A DNA stretch of 64,000 nt from Anthoceros angustus (taxonomy: Eukaryota; Streptophyta; Anthocerotopsida; Anthocerotales; Anthocerotaceae): positions 62,001 through 126,000 of the forward strand of contig VJWM01000063.1 in the NCBI GenBank assembly GCA_010909165.1, in the 5' to 3' direction. Below, piece by piece: positions 42,415 to 54,000 of the stretch (position 1 is the stretch's first letter; each line of letters opens with the position of its first letter). The position numbers were made by a program, and so were the translations under genes. The notes under the pieces were generated by a model. It saw only the letters and a program-made list of their open reading frames with translations. It did no database searches and had not been told where the DNA came from.

Positions 42415-43432
42415 GGCAGGGGAGGTTGGGAGAGGCTGTGGATGCTCTGCTTGTGATGGGTCAGACGGGCTGCCTGCCATCGGTGCAGACTTATTTTGAG
42501 CTGTTGCAGGCGTGCCGAAAACAGAAGGCCTTGCATTAGGCCAAGAGAGTGCATGCTCACATTGTAGAGAATGGACTTGAGAGAACACATTTCTGAGTGA
42601 AATTGCGGTGAATGTGTTTGTCAAGTGTGGGGATCTGCCAGATGCACTCCTGCTATTTGACAAACTCTCCCCGACGGCCTTATCTTGGGCCGCACTCATT
42701 TCAGGATATGCAAACGCTGGACAAGGTCAGAAGGCGCTCGTGACCTACAAAGAGATTTAAAAGCAAGGCGTTGAACCGAACAAGTATACGTTTGGTGTTG
42801 TTCTCCAAGCTTGTGGCATTCCTGTGGACCTGACAGTGGGGAAGCAGGTTCGTGCTGAGCTCGTCAGACGCAATTGGGAGTCTGATTCCTTCCTGGGTAA
42901 GTGTCTGGTGGATATGACGTATGCAAAGTGTGGCATCATGGTGTTTTTGAGACGCTCTCAAAGCGTGATGTGGTGGTGTCATGGAATGATATGATTAGGG
43001 GCTATGTGAAGGATGGGAAGGGTGAGATAGCGATTAAACTCTACTTCCAAATGCAAGAGGAAGGCATGTACCCAGACAAATGGACAATCGTGAACGTGCT
43101 AAAAGCATGTATCAGTATATCAGCCAATGAAGAGGAGATGCTGATTGATGGGCAGCCTCTCAAAATGGGCTCTTTACGAAAGGGGAAGGCTTCTCATGCT
43201 GAAGTGGCCGAAAGAAATCTAGAAACTGATGTCTCTGTGACCAACTGTCTGGTTAACATGTATGCCAAATGTGCCAGCCTTCAAGATGCACGACAAGTAT
43301 TTGACGGATTTTCGCATGGGAACGTGGTGTTGTGGAAGACAATGATTGCAGGTTACTCTCACATCAGACTGGTGCATGTGAGCATAAAGTTGCAAAGCCT
43401 TTTCACCCTTTTCTTGCTGAAGACCAGATGAG
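42415..43432 (+). pseudogene. Decayed PLS-class PPR gene
   Basis: PPR motifs occur in order across shifting frames. They begin RLGEAVDALLVMGQTGCLPS, then YFELLQACRKQKALH with a TAG. Next is RVHAHIVENGLE, then VKCGDLPDALLLFDKLSPTA and LSWAALISGYANAGQGQKAL, a TAA, and PNKYTFGVVLQACGIPVDL. From 42901 one frame stays open through VSWNDMIRGYVKDGKGEIAI, NCLVNMYAKCASLQDARQVF and VVLWKTMIAGYSH before it ends at 43431. In-frame stops and several frameshifts lie in non-repetitive sequence, so this is a true pseudogene, unlike the KP genes. It is a different PPR family from the cluster at 2-22 kb. Confidence 0.88.
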
Positions 43433-43479
43433 CGTACATTTGTAAGCGTCTTGAAAGCATCAATCCGACAGCACATGCT

Positions 43480-43985
43480 TTGCATCCTTATCTTCCAGTA
43501 GGAATTTTAGACCAGAAAGCTTGGGTGCTCTGTGTGAGGCAACAGCTCAGCGCAAGCGGGAGGGGGCCTCACGTCAGGCAAACAGTGAGAACAGCGGTAT
43601 GGAAGATGAGTACTGGGTACCACAGCAACCCACGGGGTCACATTCTCATGCAACTTCTCTCACCGATGTTGATGACAATACTGGAAGCAGAGACTTCAAA
43701 TGGAACTGGATTGCAAAGTCTGAGACTGAGGAATCCGCCGAGAGAGGGAAGCGAGAAATGCTGACATGGAACTGGCTCAGTATCTGGACAGCGAAGGGAA
43801 GGTATATCCGCACAATTTCCTGACCACCACCTCCATTAGCATTCTGCAGCACAGATGGGCAACGCCAGTATTTTTCCAAGGATCATGTCAAGCGATGGCA
43901 GATACGCTACGCCGCGCGATGCATTCATTCCGGGTGGTTCGGTTGTTCTGTTTAGTAACAGTGCTATCTGGTGGCGAAGGATGAT
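43480..43985 (+). other. Overlapping unrecognised open frames
   Basis: Frames 43521-43823 (with SRQANSENSGMEDEYWVPQQ) and 43766-43984 (with MELAQYLDSEGKVYPHNFLT) look more protein-like than chance but match nothing I know. They may be one gene fragment with a frameshift near 43765. A pyrimidine tract ending in cttccag precedes them. Confidence 0.25.
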
Positions 43986-44230
43986 GCTTCCTTAGATAGA
44001 GTCGCGGCTTGGTGGCTACATACCGAATTGGGAAGAGCTTGTGTTAGGTGTGAACTCAGTAAGTACTCTTTTTGGATTTTTTTAATTTGGTATTTTGAAA
44101 ATAAATCAAAACAACCGTGGGGGTACTCTTCCAGGATGTGCAGCATTTAGTAGTGTGAAATGATTTGTGGTCCGCACGTAACACTACTTTTCTAGGAGCT
44201 TTAACCATGAACCTTCCTCCCCTATGCCTA

Positions 44231-44238
44231 TATAAAGG
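44231..44238 (+). promoter_or_regulatory. Probable TATA box of the eRF1 gene
   Basis: tatataaa lies 231 bases before the eRF1 start codon. It would place transcription start near 44265 and give a 5' UTR of about 200 bases. I see no other strong core promoter element nearby. Confidence 0.5.
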
Positions 44239-44461
44239 CGTTAAAAAGACTATCTATGCTTGTGTCGTATTCTTGAGGACTCGTAGGGCTAGCTCGCGTG
44301 TGGATTTCTTGGCCTAGTTTGCGTACATCTTGCTCGTTTGTGTTCTCACGTGAGAGGTTGTGTTAGAGTTCCGAGAGGTCTAGTGGGAAGGGCACTAGAC
44401 TCTAAAACAGTGTAAGTGACTGGAGGACGTGGGCTGCAGAGGCGAGAGGCGAGACCCAGTC

Positions 44462-45685
44462 ATGGCAGATGGTGATGACACCCATGAAAATAATATTGAG
44501 ATATGGAAGATTAAGAAGCTTATCAAGGCTTTGGAATCTGCACGTGGAAATGGTACCAGCATGATTTCTCTTATCATGCCGCCTGGGGATCAAATATCTC
44601 GAGTGATGAAGATGCTTGGTGATGAGCTTGGGACAGCGTCCAACATCAAGAGCAGGGTGAATCGGCAATCCGTGCTAGCTGCCATCGAATCACAAGCGAA
44701 GGGTTACATAGTGCCTCACTGGTTTTGTATGTCATTATTCGTCAATGATGAGGGAAAGGAAAAGAAGGTGACATTTCATTTTGAACCCTTCAAGACAATT
44801 AATACCTCCTTGTATTTGTGTGACAACAAATTTCATACGGAAGCTTTGAACGAGTTGCTAGAGTCGGATGATAAATTTGGCTTTATTATCATGAATGGAA
44901 ATGGTACTCTGTTTGGGACTCTTAGTGGAAATACTCGACGGGTGTTGCACAAATTTACCGTTGATTTGCCAAAGAAACACGGAAGAGGAGGACAGTCAGC
45001 CTTGCGATTTGCTCGCCTTCGAATGGAGAAACGTCACAACTATGTAAGAAAAGTTGCCGAATTAGCTACACAATTTTTTGTGAATCCCATCACCTCTCAG
45101 CTCAATGTCAATGGGCTTGTTCTTGCGGGGTCTGCGGATTTGAAGACAGAATTGAGCCAGTCAAATTTATTTGACCCAAGGCTTGAAGCCAAAGTGTTGA
45201 ATGTAGTGGATATTTGTTACGGGGGAGAAAATGGTTTCAATCAAGCCATAGAGCTCTCCTCAGAGATTTTATCAAATCTGAAATTCATCCAAGAACAAAG
45301 GTTGATTGGGAAATATTTCGAGGAGATAAGTCAAGATACTGGGAAATATGTATACGGTGTTGATGACACATTGGAAGCTTTAAAGACGGGAGCTGTTGAG
45401 ACTCTGATAGTATGGGAGAATTTGGAAGTTGATGGTTTTCACAATATATTGAAGATAAACAAGGAGCAAAAGCAAACTCAGGCAGAGCAAGAGGAACCTT
45501 CTCTGTTGGAATGGTTAGCTAACGAGTATAGGAGGTTTGGTTGTAGTCGACTTGAGTTTGTGACGAATAGATCTCCGGAGGGTTCCCAATTTTGTAAAGG
45601 CTTCGGAGGCATTGGAGGCATTCTTCGATATCGATTTGATATGAGAATGCTTGATCAATTATCTGACGAGGACGAATCCTACTAG
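44462..45685 (+). CDS. eRF1: Eukaryotic peptide chain release factor eRF1, divergent copy
   Basis: A 407-residue class-1 release factor, which recognises all three stop codons in the ribosomal A site and triggers peptide release. The start [16 protein letters not shown] matches family N termini. Domain 1 keeps NIKS and the YLCDNKF form of the Y-x-C-x-x-x-F motif. Domain 2 has the catalytic GGQ in [13 protein letters not shown]. Domain 3 has WENLEVDGF and ends in an acidic tail ([10 protein letters not shown]). Two regions depart from known eRF1s. After [11 protein letters not shown], about 20 residues look out of frame ([13 protein letters not shown]) and the segment is about six residues short. 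The domain 3 mini-domain is about 22 residues shorter than usual. The frame has no intron, which is normal for plant eRF1 coding regions, so it does not prove a retrocopy. Confidence 0.92.
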   Translation: MADGDDTHENNIEIWKIKKLIKALESARGNGTSMISLIMPPGDQISRVMKMLGDELGTASNIKSRVNRQSVLAAIESQAKGYIVPHWFCMSLFVNDEGKEKKVTFHFEPFKTINTSLYLCDNKFHTEALNELLESDDKFGFIIMNGNGTLFGTLSGNTRRVLHKFTVDLPKKHGRGGQSALRFARLRMEKRHNYVRKVAELATQFFVNPITSQLNVNGLVLAGSADLKTELSQSNLFDPRLEAKVLNVVDICYGGENGFNQAIELSSEILSNLKFIQEQRLIGKYFEEISQDTGKYVYGVDDTLEALKTGAVETLIVWENLEVDGFHNILKINKEQKQTQAEQEEPSLLEWLANEYRRFGCSRLEFVTNRSPEGSQFCKGFGGIGGILRYRFDMRMLDQLSDEDESY

Positions 45686-46500
45686 ACACGTTACACCATA
45701 TAGTGTCATAAGGAGGTCATTGACAAGTAATGTTGAATTGATTAACCCTAAATTGCCTCATCTCAATATGAGACGGGATGGAGATTTTATTGTAAAAAGA
45801 AGATGGGGAAAACCCATCTACCCCGTGACAAGGGGGAACAATCCTTTTGGGAACAAACCATGGTGGACCAAACCCCGTTATTGCCGATCTTGTAACTACC
45901 TATCACGCCAAGAACGTCATAGTCAGGGATAGGAAAATGCCTACCTACCACCGATGTCGAAGATATCGCCTCGCCTCCCCTGGGCTTGTTGTCATCTTAT
46001 ATATATCTCGTTGCACTACTAACGAGGAGGTGGGGGCGGGGCGGGAGGGGAGGGTTTTACAAATCTCCTTTTGTAAATATCCAAATCTTTACAACGTTTA
46101 AAAATCCCCATTGTAAATTGGTTTAAGTTTTGTTGATGTGGCAAGTTTTAAGACTCGGTTTACAACGGGGGTTTCTAGTTGGATGATGTGGCACTCTTTT
46201 GGTACTCATTTACATTAACGGATTGATGACGTGGCTCCCTTGCTGTAGATTACGTTATAAAAGCCTTTTCTCAGAAGCTGATGTTCTACCATATTCAATT
46301 CTTGATTTTTCTGATCCATTACTTCTTCTTTTCTTAAAAACATTAACATCTTGTATGTTGTTTGGTTCAATTTCATATACAAATCCGTTTAATTAGAATG
46401 CATGATAAGAATCATCATACGTGACTTTATCTTTTCCTTTTTCTACTATTCTTATATCTTTCATGCCCTCATCACGTATATTTAGAGCTTTTAATTTTTT
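45686..46500. other. Spacer downstream of eRF1
   Basis: No gene recognised. It contains AT-rich sequence and short frames only. A paired phrase around 46130-46250 (tgttgatgtggcaagtttta and gatgatgtggcactctttt) suggests a small decayed repeat. Confidence 0.35.
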
Positions 46501-46501
46501 T

Positions 46502-46831
46502 TTATCTATCTTTTAAGAGAGGAAAATTTTGGTTCAATGTTTTCTTAAAAGATTCTGGTTTCTTACTAGTACTGACTCCCTTGATTGCGTTATTATTATG
46601 GTTTGTCATATGTCCATTTCTTTTCTGAATTTGGTTGATTGATTTGGTCTCTACCTTCTTAACATTAAATATAGAGGGTCTAAGGATAGGGTTCTTTGCC
46701 CAACATACTTTTTCTACATGTCCTTGTCTATTACAAGATCTACAACTCACTCCTTTATTCATTTTGCATTCATGCATTACATATGTGTTGCTTCCACATC
46801 GTAGACATATCCTATCTTTATCATTTACCAA
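46502..46831 (-). pseudogene. Gag-like CCHC zinc-knuckle fragment
   Basis: The frame contains CLRCGSNTYVMHEC followed by CRSCNRQGHVEKVC. The second is a perfect C-x2-C-x4-H-x4-C zinc knuckle, as in the nucleic-acid-binding end of retroelement Gag proteins. A Lys/Asn-rich tail follows. No neighbouring pol was found, so it is treated as a detached retroelement or LINE ORF1 fragment. Confidence 0.6.
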
Positions 46832-46984
46832 CCACCTTCACTACTGCGATGCGATTCCGTCTCGGCCTACTCCATTTCTTGGCTTCTTGCTCCTCACTTG
46901 TGAGTGCGGCTGCCTTCGACGCTCTGGTGGCACCTTGCCGTTCTGCACAGTGTCATGCGTGTGATACTAATCTACGCACTTGGG

Positions 46985-47500
46985 TTTAGTGTTTGATTAG
47001 CATTAATTAATCTAATTACTTATCTTTTAAGTAAGTAATTAGTGTTAATTAATCTAATGCTTATGTTAATTAAGCATTGATTAGTGTTAATTAAACATGG
47101 TTAGCAATAGCTAAGTGGATAAGCTCAAGTAATATGCTCATATTCCTTGCATATTATAGTGTATTCTTAGGATACAATAGCTAAGTGGATAAGCTCAAGT
47201 AATATGCTTTGGCATATTCCTTGCATATTATAGTGTATTCTTAGGATATTTACGCATATCTTGATGCCAATAGGATATCTTAGGAATATGCGATGAGTCT
47301 AGTATATATAGACCCTTCCATTGAGGACAAGCTCGGATCATAGCTTGTCCTCTAGAATCTGCAAGGCGTTGTGAGGAGGCCAAAGCTATGACTCAGCGAT
47401 GTGTGAGGAATTTGCGTGTTGTTACCGTGGGAGAGTGTGTTTGTGCCGACGTGAGCTACTCCTCCTGTTGTTACAAGCTGATCTCGTGCAGCTGTGATGC
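46985..47500 (+). promoter_or_regulatory. LTR-like promoter region with tandem enhancer-like repeats, TATA box and hairpin
   Basis: Palindromic attaattaa blocks (46998-47095) are followed by a 70-bp direct repeat (47106-47174 and 47176-47249, beginning aatagctaagtggataagct). TATATATA lies at 47303-47310. A perfect 10-bp inverted repeat, gaggacaagc...gcttgtcctc, follows at 47323-47332 and 47343-47352, where an RNA 5' end would lie. This order resembles the U3-R part of a plant LTR. Neither LTR boundary nor a primer-binding site could be fixed. Confidence 0.45.
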
Positions 47501-47630
47501 TGGGCGATGCTAGGCGATGCTAGGCGATGCTAGGCGATGCTAGGCGATGCTAGGCGATGCTAGGCGATGCTAGGCGATGCTAGGCGATGCTAGGCGATGC
47601 TAGGCGATGCTAGGCGATGCTAGGCCGTGC
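47501..47630 (+). repeat. 10-bp minisatellite taggcgatgc, 11 perfect copies plus edges
   Basis: Perfect copies fill 47511-47620, flanked by one-mismatch variants tgggcgatgc (47501) and taggccgtgc (47621). Period 10 is not a multiple of three, so it is not a simple coding repeat. Confidence 0.97.
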
Positions 47631-47693
47631 TGAGGCTACGCGGGCAAGTTCTTTAAGCAAGTAGGCAAGGGACTCTCGAAGTGTGCCCAAGGC

Positions 47694-47921
47694 TTGAGGC
47701 CTGAGGACCAAGCCCAAGGAGAGGAGGAAGCTCAAGCCCAAGGCCAAGGAGGAGGCGAAGAAGCCCAAGTCCAAGGCCAAGGAGGCGAAGAAGCCCAAGT
47801 CCAAGGCCAAGGAGGAGGAGAAGAAGCCCAAGTCAAGGCCAAGGAGGCGAAGAAGCCCAAGTCCAAGGCCAAGGAGGAGGAGGAGAAGGCGAAGAAGCCC
47901 AAGGCCAAGGAGGAGGAATGA
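47694..47921 (+). repeat. Lys/Pro/Glu or Gly/Gln repeat tract
   Basis: Tandem units of about 30-33 bp containing aagcccaagtccaaggccaa and ggaggag variants. One frame reads KPKSKAKE-type repeats and another GQGGGEEAQVQGQ. Only short frames remain open. A palindrome, tggccttttaaggcca, follows at about 47938-47953. The region up to 48280 holds no gene. Confidence 0.7.
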
Positions 47922-48284
47922 GGCCTCCACAGGGGCTGGCCTTTTAAGGCCAACCAACCAAGGGAGAAACAAGAGTATTTTACTCTTGGGCCCCATTCAA
48001 GGGATAAGGGAGAAGCGGATAGACATGGGTCATCAGTCCATGTGATTTCACTTTCTGTCCAAAAGTCCTAGTTAGCCACTCATCAGTCCACCCCACGGGT
48101 GCTTAACTCTAGTTCCTATGCCTTTGCTATCCAACTCACCCAGCTCATTTCTTTTGGGTGCTGCAGAGTATTTGTATGATTTTAACATGCATAGATACTT
48201 AGAGGTTTCACTAATCACGATCTAAGATAGCGGTGTGTTAACCTTGATTAAGGGTTTGATCTAGCCACTAACCGCCTGGAGTGC

Positions 48285-50010
48285 ATGCCCGACACACTGA
48301 TCCGGACGGAGCTACCAGTCCATCAGAGCGAATTCAAGTCCCGACCAAGAGGGAGAAGCGAACACCTCGATTTTGGTACCAATAAGGATGGAGGAACCCA
48401 ACACAATCAACAATCTTTGAAGGATCTGAGTGGCAACACACAAGACACGTTAGTGCCGGACAACTCAAGCGACAATGAGGAGGACTTGTCTTGGAGTCGC
48501 CAAGATGGGAGGAGACAAGGATCGAATGGAGTTGTTCACAGAAGCGGCACCTTGCCACCGGAGGACTTCATCGAGAAGTACTGCGTGAGATGGAATTGAA
48601 GACCGGATACACGAAATACCATCCAAATGCCAAGTACTTGGGGATGAAGCATCATGCTATCGCGAGCACAAGGCGAGTTGAGCACACATGGAGGACCAGG
48701 AGTAGCGCTCAAGCCGGAACCAATGACAGTGCACCGAGTGGGCACGATCCCATCAAGAGATGTTTGACATCTTCCTACCGAGTTTCGCAAGCACGGATGA
48801 GAAGATCTCCGAGACACACTTCAAGATGAAGTCAGAGACCAAGATGGCTTATCAAGAATCGACCATGGTACGTGACACCAAGATCATGAGTGACCGACCA
48901 TCAGAGAAGTACTTGCATTGCCATATGCATCATGCATGAAGGTGCAACAAGCAAAGCAAAAGGGCAACACACCCTCAAGGAAGTGTACGAGATGGTCGAC
49001 AAGATAGGGCCCGCCGACACTTTCTCTCGTGGTTGCAAAGTGATTAAGTAAGTGGAGTGGACGACATGACCGACGCGGAGGTCGAGTGGAGGAGCTCGGC
49101 GAGACAAGCCAGCCCACCCCAAGTGACGAGCCCTCGCGAGGTGCCGAGGGACGACCATTCCCTCATGAGTGCGAGCATCTGGAGGAGTCAAGGGTGAGGA
49201 GCCATGTGTGGAGGTACGGCACAATGAAGCGGCATGTTGGGAGAAGCATCCGAATTGCGCACGGGTTATCGAAAGCAACCCCGCCAATGCATCTCGCCAA
49301 CCTCATCCACAAAATCGAAGAGCAAAGGCGCCGTGGAGGAGGCAAAGTGGACAAAAGAAACGGAAGCATCAAAGAAGACGATGGACCACGTGGCACGCCT
49401 TGCAAAGCTGGAGAAGTTGCGGAAGGCGAAGATCAAGGAGAGCAGTTCATCATCGAGGACGAAGAAGATGAGCACAAGCTTGATACATGGCGATCGTGAC
49501 CGATCCAAGGGCAGGAAGAAACCTCCGCAGCCTACGAGAGAAGATAGCTCAGAGGAAGAAGAGGATGTCTTGACACCGCAGGCGGAAGACACGGAAGGAA
49601 GCTTCGGATCCTCTTCCGAACCTATGCCAAGATGCCAAAGTCGCTTGAGCCATTGCCAACAGGAGCAACTGGGAGCAACATCAAAGTCCAGTGGGCGATG
49701 GAGAAACCCATGATTGTCGACGGAGACGATGGCACAAAAGCTCGAGATGCCATACAAGACATGGGGTTGAGCGTGAAGGAAGTCAGGGTTTGACTCATGG
49801 ATGTTGACAACCCTTGAAGACGGGCAAGTGTCGATAATGTGCCACAACAGTGGCAATGATGTCATTGCCGACTGAGCCAAGCATCTCGGAGAAGCGGAAT
49901 GTCGCACGAGTGGGAGTGGCTTTGGTCAACAATCGAGAGGCACATTGAAATCAATGGATTCGCACCAAGGAGGGTGTTGATTGACACCGAGCACGCCCGG
50001 TGATCGTTGG
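48285..50010 (+). pseudogene. Ty3/gypsy-type gag-protease relic (plus strand)
   Basis: Fragmented frames run from MPDTLIRTELPVHQSEFKSR, through a stretch with LPPEDFIEKYC, to charged segments around 49200-49700 (EDSSEEEEDVLTPQAEDTEG). Near 49940-49985 HIEINGFAPRRVLIDTEHAR resembles the retroviral-type aspartic protease core I-N-G...V-L-I-D-T, with Glu-His following in place of Gly-Ala. Many stops and shifts are present. Similarity is cut off where the LTR of the minus-strand element begins at 50224. Confidence 0.5.
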
Positions 50011-50223
50011 AAGAAGAGTGAAGGAAGCGTTGGGTCTCCACCAAGAAAGGTTGAAGGAAACCAAGTGGAAGATCCGCATCTGGGACCACGAGCATGTGTT
50101 GGGGTGACAAGGTACATGTCAAGGTTTCTATTCAAACCAAGAACAAGCAGACTTCACCTTTGTCGAGGTACATCCGCTTGGTCACCGATGCGCATACTTT
50201 GATGTCTTCTTGGGAGCGGGCGA

Positions 50224-50875
50224 TGTGGCGCGACTACCGATGGACACCGCTGCCAAATCCCGTTGTCGTTGTAGTATGGAGTCCGTTCCCAAGAGAATGA
50301 TAGCTCCGCTTGCCGCTTCACCGATTCTCACCTTTCTTCGGGTCCACTTCACCTTAACACACTCAATCTTCGCTTACACCTACTATTTATAACGTTTCAC
50401 CAACAGCCCGTGGCTAAACGTTTAAGGACCTGCTTTGGCCCGCCTGCTCGTCACTGCTTTTCATCTGCCTTCCCATCGCCTCTACACTTATCAACCTTGG
50501 AAAAGAACGCAAGTGGCTACGTCAGACCTCCCACGTTGCTCCGCCGGCCTCCGTCCGGCTCGCACACCCTCCCAAGTACCTCCGCTCACACGCCCGTCCG
50601 GCCGACGTTGGACCGCCCGACGAACAAGGGTCCTCGCCCTTCCCCGCACACCACCACACGTTAAGTCCGCTACAGACCTTGACTGCCTCCCGAGTCGCTG
50701 TGCTCGCTGACTCAGACTCGTTAGCAAGAAGACGCCAAGGGTCTGCAAGAACGCATCAACACCAAGAGAAGATATTTACTAGAGCGGCCTCACTCTTATA
50801 CTACCAAGGTCGGCCTTTATTACACCCCTATTCGAGCTGATGGCCACTCAAGATGCCCCTAATCGGCCGCCACCA
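50224..50875 (-). repeat. LTR a: left (3') LTR of the minus-strand Ty3/gypsy element
   Basis: It starts tgtggcgcgac and ends ccacca, giving the TG...CA ends of an LTR, 652 bp. It matches LTR d and LTR e. Shared blocks include ccacttcaccttaacacact, ctatttataacg, cacttatcaaccttggaaaa and tttattaca near the end. On the right it is followed by tcctatttcctcccctatct, which is a polypurine tract on the minus strand, as expected beside a 3' LTR. Confidence 0.75.
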
Positions 50876-53800
50876 TCCTATTTCCTCCCCTATCTCCTTC
50901 GCTGGGCTGAAGATTCGGTTCACGGATGGGTGGTCCAATCTCCGCCCCGACAGCTTGTGGCGCCCCAATCGGATGATCCGTGAGGCGGGCCTCTCTCCCG
51001 GAATCTCCGTTACACCGGCGGCCTCGACAACCGTCAAGCACGACGCCATCCTCCCCCTCCTCGTCCTCACGGCCACGGCCATTCGCTTCCCTAGCGAAGG
51101 GGCTCCTCCCATCGCCGCAGCCGACCTCGAGGTCTGCCTCGACTCCGAACTCAGAGTCCGCTTATTTCCGAGTCCCCGGCCAGGTCCGACTGTTGGGTCC
51201 GGACCTCGTGGTCCGGACTTTCTCGGGTCCGACTGTGGTCCGGCTTCACATGGTCCGGACTCGTGGTCCACGCCGCCTGCCTTTCCTCACGGACCTCCGC
51301 GGGCCTCCTCAAGTCCTTCATTGCCTCGATCGCCCAAGTGACCCTGGGCCTTCTTCTTCCATGGAGCGGGCAGCCCGCGAGGTGATGGCCTCCTGAGTCG
51401 CTCGTCCCGCCTCTCCTCCACATGGCCTCGAGCACTGCACCCTGCCGCCAGGTCTTCACTGAGTGTTGTTCGCCCGGCTCGCTCCGCCGCCAGCCACAAC
51501 GCCGGCACTTTGAAGCCACCAAAGCGGCCTCCGACACCTCCGCAGCCTTTGCCGCCGCTCAACGCCCCTCCTCCCTTTGTCGGAGCTCACCCAATCGACC
51601 GCCATGGAGCCCAGCCTCCCTTCCGCTCTCCGAATCGGATAAGGAGCCCCTCTCTAGCGCCTCCTCCCTCCGCTTACCCACAAGGTCCGCCACCTCCTCT
51701 CCAATGACCGTATATCCATCCGACCGCTTCTTCCAGCACTCGCAACGCCCAACCTCGATAGTCGCCGATTTTCCTCCGCCTTCGACGGAGCCGAGGCACT
51801 TATTTCGTGCTCAAGTCGTGGATTCTCCTGCTGAGAATCACCGCCCGACGATCTTGAGTTGTAGCTCCAGCTGTCCTTGCCGCCTCCATCTCCGCCTCCT
51901 CTACTTCTCGCACTGCACTGAGATCTCCTATCTCCGAGTGCCGCCTCCATCTCCTTCCCCGAGTTACCTCGCCGCCCATCACGCCGCTGCCTCTGCTAGC
52001 TGGCCGCCCGCCCGCTCCCTCCGCTGCTTCCTCCGGACCTCCGCCCCACGCTTGCAGAGAGGTCCTCCCGGGCTTGGGCCTCCTGCTTGCTTCACTGTCA
52101 CAGAGTCAAGAACCTTGGCCGTCCTCTGAACCGCCGGGCCTCGGCCTCCGCCCCGCTTCCTTCCTCGATCCGAGGGACTCGCTTTTCCTTGCCCCCGGGC
52201 CGCCTTCACTTGCTCTTGGAGTTCCACCATCCTCCTCCGGTGGCTCTCCACTCGGCCTTCTGCACTACGAGGCCCCAAAGCATTCCGGCCCATGACGTAG
52301 CTGACCCGCTGTTTCTTCCACGGCCGCCGGTGAGGCCCCCACAAAGTCCTTGGTGGGCGCGGCATCTCTCGGTCCGCCAAGGACCGCCATACCAGCCCGA
52401 GTAAGTCCGGACTGGGTTCTCCTGACCTAATCAGACCTCAGTCCCGGTGGTGAGGTCCGAGTCTCACCTCTTGGCCCTCCGGGCTCTAACTCCTTTGTGC
52501 CTCTTTCTCCGGGCTTGAGGAGGTGAGAGTCCGAGCCCTTTCCCTTCCTGGAGGACGGCCCTGGCCGCTGACCTCCGCCTCCTTGGGCCACGTCCCTTCG
52601 CCTCCACTCTCACTTTTTACCTGCAAGTGGTAAGGTACCGCACCTTCCGAGGTGCCGCCAGGCGGCACCGCCTTCCGCCTTCGCCCCGCGAGTTCGCCGG
52701 CACTGTGGTTGTTGGTCTCCGCCGGGTGCCGGAGCCGCCAACGCCTCCCAGACCCTCCCAGGCCGGCCGCCCGAGGGGGCACCAAAAGGAGGGAAGGGGA
52801 ATCTCCCAAACTTCCCTGGTGGTGAGGGGTTCGCCTGACGATGGAGTCCTGCCTCCCTCCTCCCGAGTCCGCTCTCGGACCCCACCCCGCCTTCTCCCTC
52901 CACCTCCAGGCCTCCACCTCCGTGGCCTGCCCTCCTCCCTCCTTCAGAGCTCAAATGTCCCCATACATGGATCGCTCACCGGCGAGGGCTTCGCCCTTAG
53001 CCATGCGCCCCGATCGATCCTTCCGCGAAGATAATCCTTCTCGCTCTTCCTGAGCGTGGAGGAATACCAGTTATCACCAAGGTGATCCACCTTGGTGAGT
53101 GTTCCAATGGACGATTATCGCCACCGCCTCTTACTCTGCCAGAGCGACATCAACCATCCGCTGGTTGTTGTCCCTGCAGGGCCGCCTAGCCGCTTCCACC
53201 TTCCCTTTAAGGGGCCTGCACCACGCCCCTTCCTTCCTCCGGGCAGGCGCCTCGGGACCTCCAAGGTCCATCGGTCCTCCCGAGGTTCTTGATCGACCTC
53301 CTTCGCCGCCAAGATCTTCCCGGCAAACTCCCATGGTGACCTAAGGTCCGCACACCGGAACATGCGTGCCACTCACCCCCTCCGCCTCCTCAGGGACCAA
53401 GTCGTAGCGCCGTCACAATGTTGCGCCCACGCACTCCACTCCTCCGACGCTTTGGGTGCCATTGCTCCTCCTTGCTCCGAATTTGAGGCTGCACCGGGCC
53501 CTCCTCGCTGCTCCTTCCGAGGTCAAGCTGCTTGGGGCGCCCAAAAGAGATGGCCAGAGAGCCGGATTTGAGGAGCGCAAGGGAGCGCGAGGATCGGGCG
53601 CGAGGTAGAATGACCTCCCTCCTCCTGAAGTAATCACCGGAAGGCGCCTGTCGTCGCAATCGCTGTGGGTCCGTGGCTTACTTAACCCTACGCTGCTGCC
53701 CGCCTGCCTTACGCCGCTGGGCGTGAATACCGCTATAACGGCTCGCAAGGTTACGGCCCGCCTCATGGCCCTCCACTGTGGCCGCCCACGTGCGCCTGTC

Positions 53801-54000
53801 CGCCCCTCCGACTCGTTGCTTTCCGCGACCTATCCTGCTGACCCGAGGTCCGACTTATCCTGACGGGTTCCGACTCTCACTTGCTAGTAGTCCGAGCTTG
53901 CCATAGTGGTACGGGTCCGTTGTTCACGGAGTCCGAGTATACTCCCGAGCCCGTCCAAGCGCCACCAATTTATTCCTCCTTTTCCGCCTTTATTTATCCT
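50876..54000 (-). other. Long 3' region of gypsy element A
   Basis: A GC-rich tract of about 3 kb between integrase and the 3' LTR, with a strong purine bias on the minus strand. It holds only broken frames. It contains clustered ggtccggac-type palindromes at about 51180-51270, which recur in the second copy at 63055-63125. An extra region here is known from the Tat/Athila groups, but no env-like or other domain is recognisable. Confidence 0.5.

Noticed and set aside
44462-45685. eRF1 as a processed retrocopy because it lacks introns
   Set aside because: Plant eRF1 coding regions are commonly intronless, no poly-A tail or target-site duplication is visible, and a TATA box lies upstream.
47501-47630. 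CRISPR array
   Set aside because: The units are direct 10-bp repeats without spacers in a plant nuclear sequence.
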